Source of the DNA: Sphingobium yanoikuyae
GTDB lineage: Bacteria; Pseudomonadota; Alphaproteobacteria; Sphingomonadales; Sphingomonadaceae
Assembly (NCBI RefSeq): GCF_034424525.1
Contig: NZ_CP139979.1
Coordinates: 4,549,501-4,613,500, forward strand
Length of the DNA stretch: 64,000 nucleotides
Direction of reading: 5' to 3'
Shown here one piece after another: positions 52,605-62,162 of the stretch; position 1 is the stretch's first letter, and every line of letters starts with the position of its first letter. A program made the translations under genes and the position numbers. Under the pieces are notes generated by a model. It was not told the DNA's origin and searched no databases. It saw nothing but the letters and a program-made list of their open reading frames with translations.

Positions 52605-54749
52605 ATGGCCGTTTCGGGTCCCAAAAGTGATGCTGCTCTGGAAAATGGTCTTGCCGATCACCAGCCCGGAGCTGGAAGTCCCGATTATGAGACGATGGTC
52701 GGAGAAGGCGGAGAGACGCAGCAGAGGTTGCAGGATGAGCGCTCCGGTGATGCCCTGACAGACAATTTCGGGCATCGGATCGCAGACAATCAGAATAGTC
52801 TGAAGGCCGGCGCCCGCGGTCCCACGCTGCTGGAAGATTTCGTACTGCGCGAGAAAATCTTCCATTTTGACCATGAACGCATCCCTGAACGGATCGTCCA
52901 TGCACGCGGCTCTGGCGCCCATGGGATTTTCGAGTGCACCAAGGCCATTCCCGATGTGACCAAAGCGAGCATTTTCCAGAAGAAGGGTGCGAGCTGCCCT
53001 GTGTTCGTTCGTTTCTCCACTGTGGCCGGTGGCGCGGGTTCCGTTGATACACCGCGCGATGTGCGCGGCTTTGCTGTGAAATTCTACACGGAAGCCGGCA
53101 ACTGGGACCTGGTCGGCAACAACATCCCGGTATTCTTCATTCAGGATGCGATGAAATTTCCTGACCTGATCCATTCGGTGAAAATGGAAGCGGATCGGGG
53201 CTATCCCCAGGCTGCGAGCGCCCATGACACCTTCTGGGATTTTGTATCGCTCATGCCCGAGAGCATGCACATGATCATGTGGGCCATGTCCGATCGGGCC
53301 ATTCCTCGCTCGCTGCGGATGATGGAAGGATTTGGCGTCCACAGCTTCCGCTTCATCAACCAAGACGGCGACGGCAAGTTCGTGAAGTTCCACTGGAAAC
53401 CGGTTCTGGGCGTTGCGTCCCAGGTCTGGGACGAGGCTGTCAAGACGGCAGGCGCCGACCCCGATTTTCATCGCCGCGATCTGTACGAAGCCATTGCCAG
53501 CGGTGATTATCCCGCCTGGGACCTGGGCGTGCAGATTTTCGATGAGGCTTGGGCGGCAGAACAGCCCTATGATGTGCTGGATGCAACCAAGCTGATCCCG
53601 GAAGAGGATATTCCTGTCGAGATCATCGGGCGCCTCACGCTCAATCGCAATGTCGACAATTTCTTTGCCGAGACAGAGCAGGTGGCCTTCCTGCCCAGCA
53701 ACGTCATTCCAGGCATCGACTTCACGAATGACCCCCTGCTGCAGGGGCGGCTTTTCTCTTATCTCGATACGCAAAAGTCGCGTTTGGGAACGACCAACTT
53801 CCATCAGATCCCGATCAATGCGCCCAAATGCCCCTTCCACAATATGCAGCGCGACGGGTTGATGCAGACGCTGGTCCCCAAGGGGCGCGCCAATTACGAG
53901 CCGAACAGCCTGAACGAGGCTGGCGAGGATAGTGGTCCACGCGTTGCGCCCGAAACCGGCTTCACATCCTTTAGCGATAATGGAGAACGCAACGATCCCA
54001 CTGACAAGATGCGGATACGTGCCGAAACATTTGCCGATCATTATAGTCAGGCGCGGATGTTCTATCTGTCGCAGACCGAGAATGAACAGGCGCACATCGC
54101 ATCGGCCATTGTCTTCGAGTTGTCGAAGGTGGTGATGCCTCATGTGCGGCTTCGGGTTCTCTCGCGTCTGCGCAACATTGACGAGGATCTGGCGCAACGA
54201 GTCGCCGACGGGCTGTCGATCGCTCTGCCTGAAAAGGCGCCAGCAGCCCGAGACCTTGTGGAGATGCCCATCTCCGACGCTCTTTCTATCCAGAAGAATG
54301 CCAAGGATGGCTTCGCCGGCCGCAAGGTCGGAATTCTGTTTGCCGAAGGCTCCGACAAGGCGATGGTGGAGAAGCTCAAGACGGGCGTGGAGAAAGCAGG
54401 CGGCAGCGTCTTTCTGGTTGCGCCCAAAATTGGTCCCCTCAAGGTCAAGGGCGGAACGCTCGAAGCGGACGGCAAGCTCGATGGCTCGCCCTCCGTGCTG
54501 TTCGATGCGATTGCCTCCGTGCTGATGCCGCAAAGCGCGGAAATATTGTCGAAGCAAGGCGCTGCGGTCCAATGGTTCATGGACGCCTATGGCCATTGCA
54601 AGACCATCGCCCATTGCCCCGGCACGCAGATCATCCTCGACAAGGCGGGGGTGGAAAAGGACGACGGCGTCATTCCAAACGAGATGCTGCTGGACAAGGG
54701 CCCCAAGCGGCACTGGGCGCGAGAGCCGAAAATCCGCGATCTCGCCTGA
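52605..54749 (+). CDS. katE: large-subunit heme catalase (KatE/HPII type)
   Basis: 714 residues, the length of clade-2 large catalases. Active-site His99 lies in [12 protein letters not shown]. The NADPH/heme-side region is [27 protein letters not shown] and the Asn region is [14 protein letters not shown]. The proximal heme Tyr is near 386 in [13 protein letters not shown]. The C-terminal flavodoxin-like domain ([20 protein letters not shown]) is present and complete. It converts hydrogen peroxide to water and oxygen in the cytoplasm. It is monocistronic, ending before a strong hairpin. Confidence 0.96.
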   Translation: MAVSGPKSDAALENGLADHQPGAGSPDYETMVGEGGETQQRLQDERSGDALTDNFGHRIADNQNSLKAGARGPTLLEDFVLREKIFHFDHERIPERIVHARGSGAHGIFECTKAIPDVTKASIFQKKGASCPVFVRFSTVAGGAGSVDTPRDVRGFAVKFYTEAGNWDLVGNNIPVFFIQDAMKFPDLIHSVKMEADRGYPQAASAHDTFWDFVSLMPESMHMIMWAMSDRAIPRSLRMMEGFGVHSFRFINQDGDGKFVKFHWKPVLGVASQVWDEAVKTAGADPDFHRRDLYEAIASGDYPAWDLGVQIFDEAWAAEQPYDVLDATKLIPEEDIPVEIIGRLTLNRNVDNFFAETEQVAFLPSNVIPGIDFTNDPLLQGRLFSYLDTQKSRLGTTNFHQIPINAPKCPFHNMQRDGLMQTLVPKGRANYEPNSLNEAGEDSGPRVAPETGFTSFSDNGERNDPTDKMRIRAETFADHYSQARMFYLSQTENEQAHIASAIVFELSKVVMPHVRLRVLSRLRNIDEDLAQRVADGLSIALPEKAPAARDLVEMPISDALSIQKNAKDGFAGRKVGILFAEGSDKAMVEKLKTGVEKAGGSVFLVAPKIGPLKVKGGTLEADGKLDGSPSVLFDAIASVLMPQSAEILSKQGAAVQWFMDAYGHCKTIAHCPGTQIILDKAGVEKDDGVIPNEMLLDKGPKRHWAREPKIRDLA

Positions 54750-54762
54750 GATCAGCTGCTAA

Positions 54763-54795
54763 GTCCGCATGCGCGCCATTAGTGCGCATGCGGAC
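54763..54795 (+). terminator. strong hairpin downstream of catalase
   Basis: A perfect 12-bp inverted repeat (GTCCGCATGCGC at 54763-54774 and GCGCATGCGGAC at 54784-54795) with a 9-base loop, 13 bases after the catalase stop. No T-tract follows, so it may be a rho-assisted terminator or a 3' end stabiliser for the catalase message. Confidence 0.6.
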
Positions 54796-54931
54796 AATTC
54801 TGTGCTGAGCTGTCCGGGACGACAGATTCATTTCGTTGGCACATCCAAAGCAGCTGGCGCCGACATGAGGTCGGTGCGCGGCGCCAACATCTTAGCAGTC
54901 CTGAGGAACGTGTCAGGACGAGGAGGACCAG

Positions 54932-55426
54932 ATGATTCAGCCCGAAGACGAAGCATGGATGCGCGAGGCTATCGCGATTGCGCGTTCAAAAGGGTCTGAT
55001 CCTTCAACCTCCCCTCTGGGCTGCGTGATCGTGCTGGATGGGAGGATGATAGCCGGCGAACGCAATCAGACTCAGGAGTTACCCGACGCGACAGCCCATG
55101 CAGAAATGATGGCGATCAGGCGCGGTTGCGAGAATAGCGGTGACATGGAGCTGCGCGGCGCAACGCTTTATTCGACGCTTCAGCCATGTGGAATGTGCAC
55201 GATGGCATCGATCTGGGCAAAGGTCGGAAGGGTCGTTTACGGCGCTGGAAGGCATGATGTTCATCAGATGTATTTCGAGGCAAGGCATGTCGACACGCTG
55301 GATTTCGTAGCAGAAGCCTATCGCGATGATATCTCGATAGAGGGGGGATGCCTGCGCGCGGAATGCGCTGAACTTTACTACCCGCCTGACGCAGATCTTT
55401 CGGAGGAGGAACAGGCCAACCTATAA
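54932..55426 (+). CDS. nucleoside/guanine-type deaminase
   Basis: 164 residues, ATG after AGGAGGACC. The cytidine/deoxycytidylate-deaminase zinc fold is shown by HAEMMAIRRGC (zinc His and catalytic Glu) and QPCGMCTMASIW (two zinc Cys). The C-terminal part (GRHDVHQMYFEARHVDTLDFV) is closer to guanine deaminase/nucleoside deaminase than to TadA. It deaminates a purine or pyrimidine base in the cytoplasm. It stands between catalase and the LOV signalling genes. Its substrate cannot be set from sequence. Confidence 0.85.
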   Translation: MIQPEDEAWMREAIAIARSKGSDPSTSPLGCVIVLDGRMIAGERNQTQELPDATAHAEMMAIRRGCENSGDMELRGATLYSTLQPCGMCTMASIWAKVGRVVYGAGRHDVHQMYFEARHVDTLDFVAEAYRDDISIEGGCLRAECAELYYPPDADLSEEEQANL

Positions 55427-55502
55427 CATCATCATTTTCTGCCCAGATGGCGGCATGGCTCAATCGGGTCGGCTTGTTTCGACGATAAGCCAAGGGTATC
55501 GC

Positions 55503-55527
55503 GGAGCCGATGAAAGGGCCGGGCGTT
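55503..55527 (+). promoter_or_regulatory. EcfG-type promoter candidate for the LOV/kinase operon
   Basis: GGAGC (55503-55507), 16 bases, CGTT (55524-55527): one mismatch in the -35 box. It lies 29 bases before the LOV protein ATG, so the message would have a short leader. Confidence 0.5.
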
Positions 55528-55556
55528 GTGCGTGCGGATCAACTTATGGAGTTCTG

Positions 55557-56114
55557 ATGCGCGCAATCCTCCCAGAGCAGCTGGCAAGCTATTTTGACAG
55601 CTCGCCTGTGGCTTTGTCGCTCGGCCGCGCAGAGGGCGATCATGAGCTGCTGTTGACGAATGAGGGCTTCAGGAACCTGACCGGCTATGCGACGAGCGAG
55701 ATCGTCGGCCGCAATTGCAGGTTCTTGCAGGGACGCAGCCGGAATGAAGAGGCCCGCGCGCAGATACGGTCGTTCCTCCAGGACGATGGGCAGGCGAACG
55801 TGCGGACGTCCATCGTCAATTTCCGGAAGGACGGGCGCCCCTTCGTCAATCTTCTCTACATGACGAAACTTCGCGCTCAGTCGGGCCAGGTGCGCTATAT
55901 TTTTGCGTCTCAATTCGATGTCAGTCGCACCCAGCCGGATCGACTGGCGGATTATGATCTCGACCTTGAGCGTACGCTTGACCGATTGAGTCCGGTCCTG
56001 GCGGAAAGCGGGATCGTGGTTGAAGGTTCGCTGATGACAATCGCGAATACGGTGGCCACCATAGCACAGGCCAAGCTCATATTGTCGGATCTGGACAATG
56101 GCGATTTCCTTTGA
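55557..56114 (+). CDS. short LOV-domain photoreceptor-like protein
   Basis: 185 residues from an ATG with GGAG 7 bases upstream. The LOV signature GRNCRFLQGR holds the flavin-adduct Cys54, followed by NFRKDGRPFVNLLYMTKL and the YIFASQFDVSRTQ strand. After the LOV core comes only a helical tail of about 60 residues, with no kinase or DNA-binding part. Blue light should form a Cys-FMN adduct and signal to a partner. Its stop overlaps the start of the CheB-CheR-kinase gene (TTGA), so the pair is coupled. Confidence 0.88.
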   Translation: MRAILPEQLASYFDSSPVALSLGRAEGDHELLLTNEGFRNLTGYATSEIVGRNCRFLQGRSRNEEARAQIRSFLQDDGQANVRTSIVNFRKDGRPFVNLLYMTKLRAQSGQVRYIFASQFDVSRTQPDRLADYDLDLERTLDRLSPVLAESGIVVEGSLMTIANTVATIAQAKLILSDLDNGDFL

Positions 56115-59100
56115 GCGGTGAGACGGCTAACCCCAGCCGGTTGCCGATCGTGGGCATCGGCGCTTCGGCGGGCGGGCTTGAGGCCCTGCGCGAAATGCTG
56201 GCGTCAGCCCGTGGCCAGACCGGCATGTCCTTCGTCATCGTTCAGCATCTTGATCCCAATCATGAGAGCATGCTGGCGCAATTGCTGGACCGCCACACGA
56301 CCCTGGAAGTTCTCCAGTGCGAGGGTGGTGAGCAGATAGAGGCGGACAAGGTTTACATCATCCCTCCCGGTCGCGGCCTGGTCATACGCGAGGGCATGTT
56401 GGAACTGACCGACTTCGCGCAGCCCCGCGGTCTTCGCAGACCGATAGATGATTTCTTCATCTCCCTCGCGTCGGACAAGCAGGCGGATGCCGCCTGCGTC
56501 ATACTTTCAGGTACCGGCGCTGACGGGACCATGGGCTTGCGTGCCGTGAAGGAAAATGGCGGGCTGTGTGTCGTGCAGGATCCTGAAACGGCAAAATATG
56601 ATGGCATGCCGCTGTCTGCTGTGGGAACCGGACTGGTCGATTTCGTCAAACGTCCAAGCGAGATAATTCAATGTCTGGAAGGATTTTTCCAGCACCGTGC
56701 CACGGCCGAAACACCCGAACGGGAAGCTGCTCTGGTCGCCGATCATGTCGATGATCTGTGCAAGACACTGCGAACTGCGGTGGGCCATGATTTTTCGGGT
56801 TACAAGCGCACGACCCTTATCAGGAGGGTCGAACGGCGCATGCATGTGCTGGGGATCACGTCGGGCCACAGCTATCTTTCGCGGATAAAAAGCGACAGGG
56901 ACGAATGTGAAGCGCTGTTTCGTGATCTCCTGATCAACGTCACCCGATTTTTCCGGGACGCAGATCTGTTCGAGCGTCTGAGGATCACGGTTATCGAGCC
57001 GCTGGTCGATCAGGCCGATGGCGAGGAAATCAGGGTATGGGTTCCAGGCTGCTCCTCTGGCGAGGAAGCCTACAGCGTTGCGATGCTCTTCGCCGAAGCT
57101 GCTCGCAAACGAAATATTCTGCCGGCATCCGTGCAGATCTTCGCTACGGATATTGATGAGCAGATGCTGCAGATTGCGCGCGAAGGAGTATATCCTGCGT
57201 CTGCGCTTGCAGATATTCCGCTGGCGCTGCGCGAGCAATATGCGATCCCTCACGCAGAAAGGTTCACGATCGTTCCCCAATTGCGGGACATGATCCGCTT
57301 CTCCAGTCATAGCCTGGTCAAGGATCCGCCCTTCTCGCGCATCGATCTGGTCTCCTGTCGCAATCTTCTCATCTATTTCGATGATCGGCTGCAGCAAACG
57401 GTCATGCCGATCCTGCATTATGCTGTTCGGCCAAATGGATATCTGTTTCTTGGACCGTCCGAAAGCGTCGGGAGATTCGAGCATCTCTTCCCGGCGATCG
57501 ATCAGCAGGCGCGCCTTTTCCAACGCGCGCCTGGGCCACCCAATTATCCGATCGATCTGCCGGGTGGCGGCAGGCTCCGCGATCAACCCGCGACAGGTTC
57601 CGGCAACAGGCCGTCGGGTCGGTCGGCAAGCGATGAGACCATAGCGGTTCGTCGCCTCGTCGAGCGCTATACGCCCGCTAGTCTCGTGCTAGATCAGGAT
57701 GGCGCCATCATCTCTGCCTATGGTCGGCTCGGCCGCTATTTTGATTTTCCGGTCACACGGACGGGAGGCTCGAGCGCGATTGGTCTCGCCCGCGCTGGGC
57801 TTCGCAACGTTCTTGGGCCGCTACTGCGCGAAGCGCGCGACAGTCGAAAGCGGGTCGTTGCGCGTGATGTGCAGGTCATGTCCGAATATGGCATGCAGCA
57901 GATCGATGTCATCTGCGATCCACTGACCGATGGCACGCTGCTTTTCGTTTTCCGCGACACGGCGCCTTTCCGCCCAGCGCTTGATCAGGATGTCGGCGAA
58001 CTGGACGCAAGCGATGATCATCTCGATGCGTTGGAGGACGAGCTTCGTGTCACGCGGCACCGCCTGCGTACCGCTGTCGAAGAATTGGAGACGGCGAATG
58101 AGGAACTGAAAAGCTCCAACGAAGAAATGATGTCGATGAATGAGGAGCTTCAGTCCACCAACGAGGAGCTCACGACCGTAAATGATGAGCTGAAGTCAAA
58201 AGTTGACCAGCTGACTGTTGCAAATTCCGACCTTCGAAATTTCTTCGAGTCGACCGATCTGGCAGTGATTGTGCTCGATGGAAAACTTCAGATCAGAAGC
58301 TACACCGAAGCTGCGACGGCCCTTTTTCCGCTTCAGCCCAGCGACCGCGGACGACCATTGGAGGATGTCACGTCACGCCTTGCAGGGACGCTCTATCTTG
58401 ATGATGCACGGTCCGTGTCAGAGGGGCATCCTGTGATCCAGAGGCGTGTCACGACCCGCGATGGCGCGAGAACCCTTTCGCTTCGAACATTGCCTTACAG
58501 AACCCAGAGCGGATCGACGGACGGCGCGACGCTCGTCCTGACGGACATTACTGACGCATTGTCTCTCGAGCGCGATCTTGCGGCCGAACGTGAGCGCCTT
58601 GGGATGGCCATTCGGGCAGGTGGCGTTGCAACATGGGAATATAATGTCGACACGGGCGAGGCGATCATCGATGACCATGGGCGTTCCATCCTGGGAATAG
58701 CGCCCGACATCGCTTCGACCGATGGTGAGCGGCGCCTGGCGCGACTGCATCCCGACGACCGTGAAGCTTTCGATGCAGCATTGGCGGAAGTTGTCGCGCA
58801 AGGGGGCGATTTCGAAGCGAGCTATCGCGTCGTCGAGAACGGCCAAACGCGTCGCATCAAGAGTTTCGGCAGGATCGTGAGCGATGGCTCAGTCCGTCAT
58901 CTGGTCGGCGTCTCTATCGATGTAACGTCGGAATATATGCTCGCCGAGACGCGTGAACTGATGTTGCGCGAAATGAATCATCGCGTGAAGAATCTTTTCG
59001 CGATCGTGGGCGGAATGGTCTCCGCTGGGGCGCGGATTCATGATGATGTGCGTGCCTACGCCGCCGATCTGAGGGAGCGTATTGCAGCCTTGGGACGTGC

Positions 59101-59536
59101 GCATTCCCTTGCTTCGCCAACGGGGGAAGTACAGGCCATCAATCTGGAAGAGTTGGTTCGGACAACCATCGAACCCTATCGGGATCATGCAGCAATCTCG
59201 ATCAGTGGACCTGAAATCCTCATCGCGCGTTCCTGCCTCTCGTCCCTGGCGTTGATGCTGCATGAATGGGCGACCAATTCGGTCAAATATGGGGCTCTGG
59301 GGGCCTCCGATGGGAGATTGAACATCGTTTGGAAACTTGACCATGATCTCCAGTTGACGTGGAGCGAAACGCGCCGGGACGCACTGAGCGAGGATGGCGA
59401 CGTTGGGAGCGGATTTGGCACCCTGCTGGTCCAGACATCATCCCGACAATTGGGCGGGCATGTGGAAAGAGATATTAGCGACGACATGTTCACGATAAGC
59501 CTTACCCTGCCGGACAAGGTTCTGGCCGATGCCTAA
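56111..59536 (+). CDS. CheB-CheR-PAS-HWE/HisKA_2 histidine kinase fusion
   Basis: 1141 residues from a TTG overlapping the LOV stop. Residues 1-190 are a CheB methylesterase (GIGASAGGLEAL; QHLDPNHES; LSGTGADGTMGL). Residues 210-480 are a CheR methyltransferase (VTRFFRDADLF; VWVPGCSSGEEAYS; IFATDIDEQML; SCRNLLIYF). A long coiled coil follows (TANEELKSSNEEMMSMNEE), then two PAS domains and a kinase with phospho-acceptor His957 (REMNHRVKNLFAIV) and the HWE-type HEWATNSVKYGAL box. No chemoreceptor genes are nearby, so this is a stress/light relay rather than chemotaxis. It overlaps the receiver gene by 8 bases. Confidence 0.94.
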   Translation: MSGETANPSRLPIVGIGASAGGLEALREMLASARGQTGMSFVIVQHLDPNHESMLAQLLDRHTTLEVLQCEGGEQIEADKVYIIPPGRGLVIREGMLELTDFAQPRGLRRPIDDFFISLASDKQADAACVILSGTGADGTMGLRAVKENGGLCVVQDPETAKYDGMPLSAVGTGLVDFVKRPSEIIQCLEGFFQHRATAETPEREAALVADHVDDLCKTLRTAVGHDFSGYKRTTLIRRVERRMHVLGITSGHSYLSRIKSDRDECEALFRDLLINVTRFFRDADLFERLRITVIEPLVDQADGEEIRVWVPGCSSGEEAYSVAMLFAEAARKRNILPASVQIFATDIDEQMLQIAREGVYPASALADIPLALREQYAIPHAERFTIVPQLRDMIRFSSHSLVKDPPFSRIDLVSCRNLLIYFDDRLQQTVMPILHYAVRPNGYLFLGPSESVGRFEHLFPAIDQQARLFQRAPGPPNYPIDLPGGGRLRDQPATGSGNRPSGRSASDETIAVRRLVERYTPASLVLDQDGAIISAYGRLGRYFDFPVTRTGGSSAIGLARAGLRNVLGPLLREARDSRKRVVARDVQVMSEYGMQQIDVICDPLTDGTLLFVFRDTAPFRPALDQDVGELDASDDHLDALEDELRVTRHRLRTAVEELETANEELKSSNEEMMSMNEELQSTNEELTTVNDELKSKVDQLTVANSDLRNFFESTDLAVIVLDGKLQIRSYTEAATALFPLQPSDRGRPLEDVTSRLAGTLYLDDARSVSEGHPVIQRRVTTRDGARTLSLRTLPYRTQSGSTDGATLVLTDITDALSLERDLAAERERLGMAIRAGGVATWEYNVDTGEAIIDDHGRSILGIAPDIASTDGERRLARLHPDDREAFDAALAEVVAQGGDFEASYRVVENGQTRRIKSFGRIVSDGSVRHLVGVSIDVTSEYMLAETRELMLREMNHRVKNLFAIVGGMVSAGARIHDDVRAYAADLRERIAALGRAHSLASPTGEVQAINLEELVRTTIEPYRDHAAISISGPEILIARSCLSSLALMLHEWATNSVKYGALGASDGRLNIVWKLDHDLQLTWSETRRDALSEDGDVGSGFGTLLVQTSSRQLGGHVERDISDDMFTISLTLPDKVLADA

Positions 59537-59882
59537 GACGATCATGCTGGTTGAAGACGAGCTCCTGGTTGCCTTCGATGTACAGGACATCATTGAAGCT
59601 CAGGGCTTTTCGGTCGACGGCCCCTACATCTCTGTTAAGGATGCTGTCGCGGCGGTCACTGCGCAACTGCCGTCCTGCGCTGTGCTCGACGTGCGTTTGC
59701 AGGATGGCGAGGTCTTTCCGGCGGCTGATTTGCTCGAAAAAGCGGGCGTTCCAATCATATTCCATTCCGGGCATGCCGACGCCTCGGATCTCAAGCGGCG
59801 CTATTCCAAGGCTGCGGTGTGCGAGAAGCCCTGTTCGCCCGCGGCCCTGAGAGATACGATACTCGAGCTGCTCGCCGAATGA
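59529..59882 (+). CDS. single-domain response regulator
   Basis: 117 residues, a receiver only. It has the acidic pair in VEDELLV, phospho-acceptor Asp in CAVLDVRLQDGE (near residue 54), and Lys in VCEKPCSPAAL. The FATGUY-type FDVQDIIEAQGF start is common in receivers partnered with HWE kinases. It lacks an output domain, so it passes the phosphate onward or competes for it. It overlaps the kinase gene by 8 bases, making it the likely partner of that kinase. Confidence 0.9.
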   Translation: MPKTIMLVEDELLVAFDVQDIIEAQGFSVDGPYISVKDAVAAVTAQLPSCAVLDVRLQDGEVFPAADLLEKAGVPIIFHSGHADASDLKRRYSKAAVCEKPCSPAALRDTILELLAE

Positions 59883-59976
59883 GCCCAATTTTTGCGTAGC
59901 GCTCCGCCACCATTTCCTCGCAGCACCTGACCACGCGCCTCAGGCCGTCGCAAGATGTCCCTGAAGGCGGAGATTT

Positions 59977-60237
59977 TCAGGCGTCGTCGGGGATGGTCGG
60001 ATTGTTCGTTCCTGGCGCGCCGGGCATCAAGGCTCCGTCAGCATTCCGATCCTCCTCAGGTCCCGACCGTTCGCCCAGGGCGCGGTCGTCGGGCTGCGCC
60101 TCCTGACCGTGGATCGGCTGGTTTTTGGACTGCTCCTCCTGCGTGCGCCGCGCATCATTCGCGTGGTGACCATTGCCTTGCATAGTCGTGGCCTGCGGCT
60201 GCGCGGCTGCCGCGATAGCCAGGATGAATATCCACAT
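59977..60237 (-). CDS. small exported hydrophilic protein
   Basis: 86 residues from an ATG with AGAGGAAG 6 bases upstream. A short signal-like N-terminus (WIFILAIAAAAQPQA) is followed by a very hydrophilic, probably disordered chain rich in Gln, Asp, Pro and Gly (EEQSKNQPIHGQEAQPDD). No family is recognised. It is convergent with the receiver gene and divergent from the amylase gene. Similar small secreted acidic peptides occur in stress loci, but no function can be assigned. Confidence 0.5.
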   Translation of the reverse strand: MWIFILAIAAAAQPQATTMQGNGHHANDARRTQEEQSKNQPIHGQEAQPDDRALGERSGPEEDRNADGALMPGAPGTNNPTIPDDA

Positions 60238-60419
60238 GATGCTTCCTCTCACTTCTCCATAGTCGCTCTAATCTCCCGTGGAGCGACGTGGTTCCGGATT
60301 TTCTCCTCTTGCAGCCCCCAAACGGGAATCATGAGCAAGCGGCACACGCTTTCTATGGCTCGAATTTGTGCAGCCGTCGCGAAGCGCCCCGCGCAAAATC
60401 GGCAAGCAATTCGGCCTCT

Positions 60420-60444
60420 GCAACTCCTGTCCCATGCGCTCGTT
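60420..60444 (+). promoter_or_regulatory. EcfG-type promoter candidate for the amylase gene
   Basis: GCAAC (60420-60424), 16 bases, CGTT (60441-60444): one mismatch from GGAAC-N16-CGTT. It ends 35 bases before the amylase ATG, an ordinary promoter distance. Confidence 0.5.
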
Positions 60445-60479
60445 TAGCGGCAGCGACTTATGTTGGAACGGGAGCTTTC

Positions 60480-61958
60480 ATGGCCGGACGCACGCTGCTT
60501 CAGTTTTTCCACTGGTACTATCCTGATGGAGGCCAGCTCTGGGACGAGGTCGCTCAAAAAGCGGAGGATCTCAAGGAGTTGGGTGTGACGGACGTCTGGC
60601 TACCTCCGGCCTATAAAGGGGCTGCAGGCGGCTATTCCGTAGGCTATGACAGCTATGATCTTTTTGACCTGGGCGAATTCGATCAAAAAGGATCCATAGC
60701 CACCAAATATGGTGATCGCGCCGCGCTGGAACGGGCGGCGCATGCGCTGCACGACGTTGGCCTTGGCGTCATTCATGACGTTGTCTTCAATCATAAAATG
60801 GGCGCGGACGAGATGGAAACGGTCCATGTTCGCAGGGCCAATCCCGATAATCGGGACGAAGTGGAAGACCAAGCATTCCAGGCTCGCGCCTGGACCCGCT
60901 ACGTTTTCCCTGGACGCCAGGGGCGCTATTCAGAGTTTGTCTGGGATGCCAGATGCTTCACCGGCGTCGACCATATTGAAGAACCGGATGAAGATGGCGT
61001 GTTCCGGCTCGTCAATGAATATGGTGATGGGGAATGGAATATCGAGGTCGACGACGAAAAGGGCAATTTTGACTATCTGATGGGATCAGACGTCGAGTTT
61101 CGGAACCGGGCGGTCTATGAAGAGCTCAAATATTGGGGCAGATGGCTGGCTGATCAACTGCCTTGTGACGGATTCCGTCTCGATGCAGCCAAGCATATCC
61201 CTGCATGGTTTTTCCGCGATTGGGTAGGGCACATGCGCGAAAGCGTCGGCGACGCGCTGTTTGTCGTCGCCGAATATTGGCATCCCGACATGACGGTCCT
61301 GCAAGCATATCTGGACATGGTCGATCGACAACTCATGCTTTTCGATGTCGGCCTTCTCCATCGTTTTCACGATGCGGCACGAGCCGGCGGCGATTTTGAC
61401 CTGCGAACGATCTTCGATGGTTCGCTGCTGCATGCCGCCCCGGATCATGCGGTAACGATCGTCGGCAATCACGACACCCAACCGCTCCAGGCTCTTGAAG
61501 CACCCGTGGAGGATTGGTTCAAACCCCTGGCCTATGCCTTGATCCTGATCCTCGAACAGGGCACCCCATGCATCTTCTATCCCGATCTTTTCGGCGCACG
61601 ATATGCCGATCAAGGTGGCGATGGGCACGCGCATGAGATCGTCATCGAGCCGGTGGCATGTCTGCCTCAGTTGCTCAGAGCACGGCAACTCTATGCCCAT
61701 GGACCGCAAAGCGATCTGTTTGATGATCCACATTGTGTCGGTGTCATACGCCATGGCACCCAGGATCAGCCAGGATGTGTCCTGCTTGTGTCGAATGGCG
61801 AAGAGGCGAGCAAATCGGTCCAGCTCGGACCGGAGCATGCAGGGGCATCTTTCCATGATTTTCTGGGCCATCATGCTGAAGAGATAATCGCTGATGAAAA
61901 CGGAAGCATCATCCTTAAGGTGCCCGGCGGCTCGATCAGTCTTTGGGTTCGCACATAA
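60480..61958 (+). CDS. cytoplasmic GH13 alpha-amylase
   Basis: 492 residues from an ATG following GGGAG; no signal peptide. The four GH13 boxes are present: DVVFNH (~100), GFRLDAAKH with the nucleophile Asp (~234), VAEYW with the acid Glu (~262), and VGNHDTQ (~330). The opening FHWYYPDGGQLWDEVAQKAEDLKELGVTDVWLPPAYKG and SVGYDSYDLFDLGEFDQKGSIATKYG match the GH13_5 glucan 1,4-alpha-maltohexaosidase/AmyS group. It should cut internal alpha-1,4-glucan or glycogen. Expression under stress could release reserve sugar. Confidence 0.93.
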   Translation: MAGRTLLQFFHWYYPDGGQLWDEVAQKAEDLKELGVTDVWLPPAYKGAAGGYSVGYDSYDLFDLGEFDQKGSIATKYGDRAALERAAHALHDVGLGVIHDVVFNHKMGADEMETVHVRRANPDNRDEVEDQAFQARAWTRYVFPGRQGRYSEFVWDARCFTGVDHIEEPDEDGVFRLVNEYGDGEWNIEVDDEKGNFDYLMGSDVEFRNRAVYEELKYWGRWLADQLPCDGFRLDAAKHIPAWFFRDWVGHMRESVGDALFVVAEYWHPDMTVLQAYLDMVDRQLMLFDVGLLHRFHDAARAGGDFDLRTIFDGSLLHAAPDHAVTIVGNHDTQPLQALEAPVEDWFKPLAYALILILEQGTPCIFYPDLFGARYADQGGDGHAHEIVIEPVACLPQLLRARQLYAHGPQSDLFDDPHCVGVIRHGTQDQPGCVLLVSNGEEASKSVQLGPEHAGASFHDFLGHHAEEIIADENGSIILKVPGGSISLWVRT

Positions 61959-62162
61959 CGCAATTTCCGTAATTTGCCTTCTTGGCCTTCGGCTCTTCTG
62001 GCAGCCTATTTCTTTCAATACAGGACAAGGTGCATCTCGAACGAACCGAGAGGCTGGCGGCGCCGGTTCAGGATCGGCGCGATGGCGGTCAGCGTAACTC
62101 TGGCGAGTCGTCGCAGACGGATAAGCGCGTTCTGCATCGCCCGGCCAAGTGAATGCAGCCCT

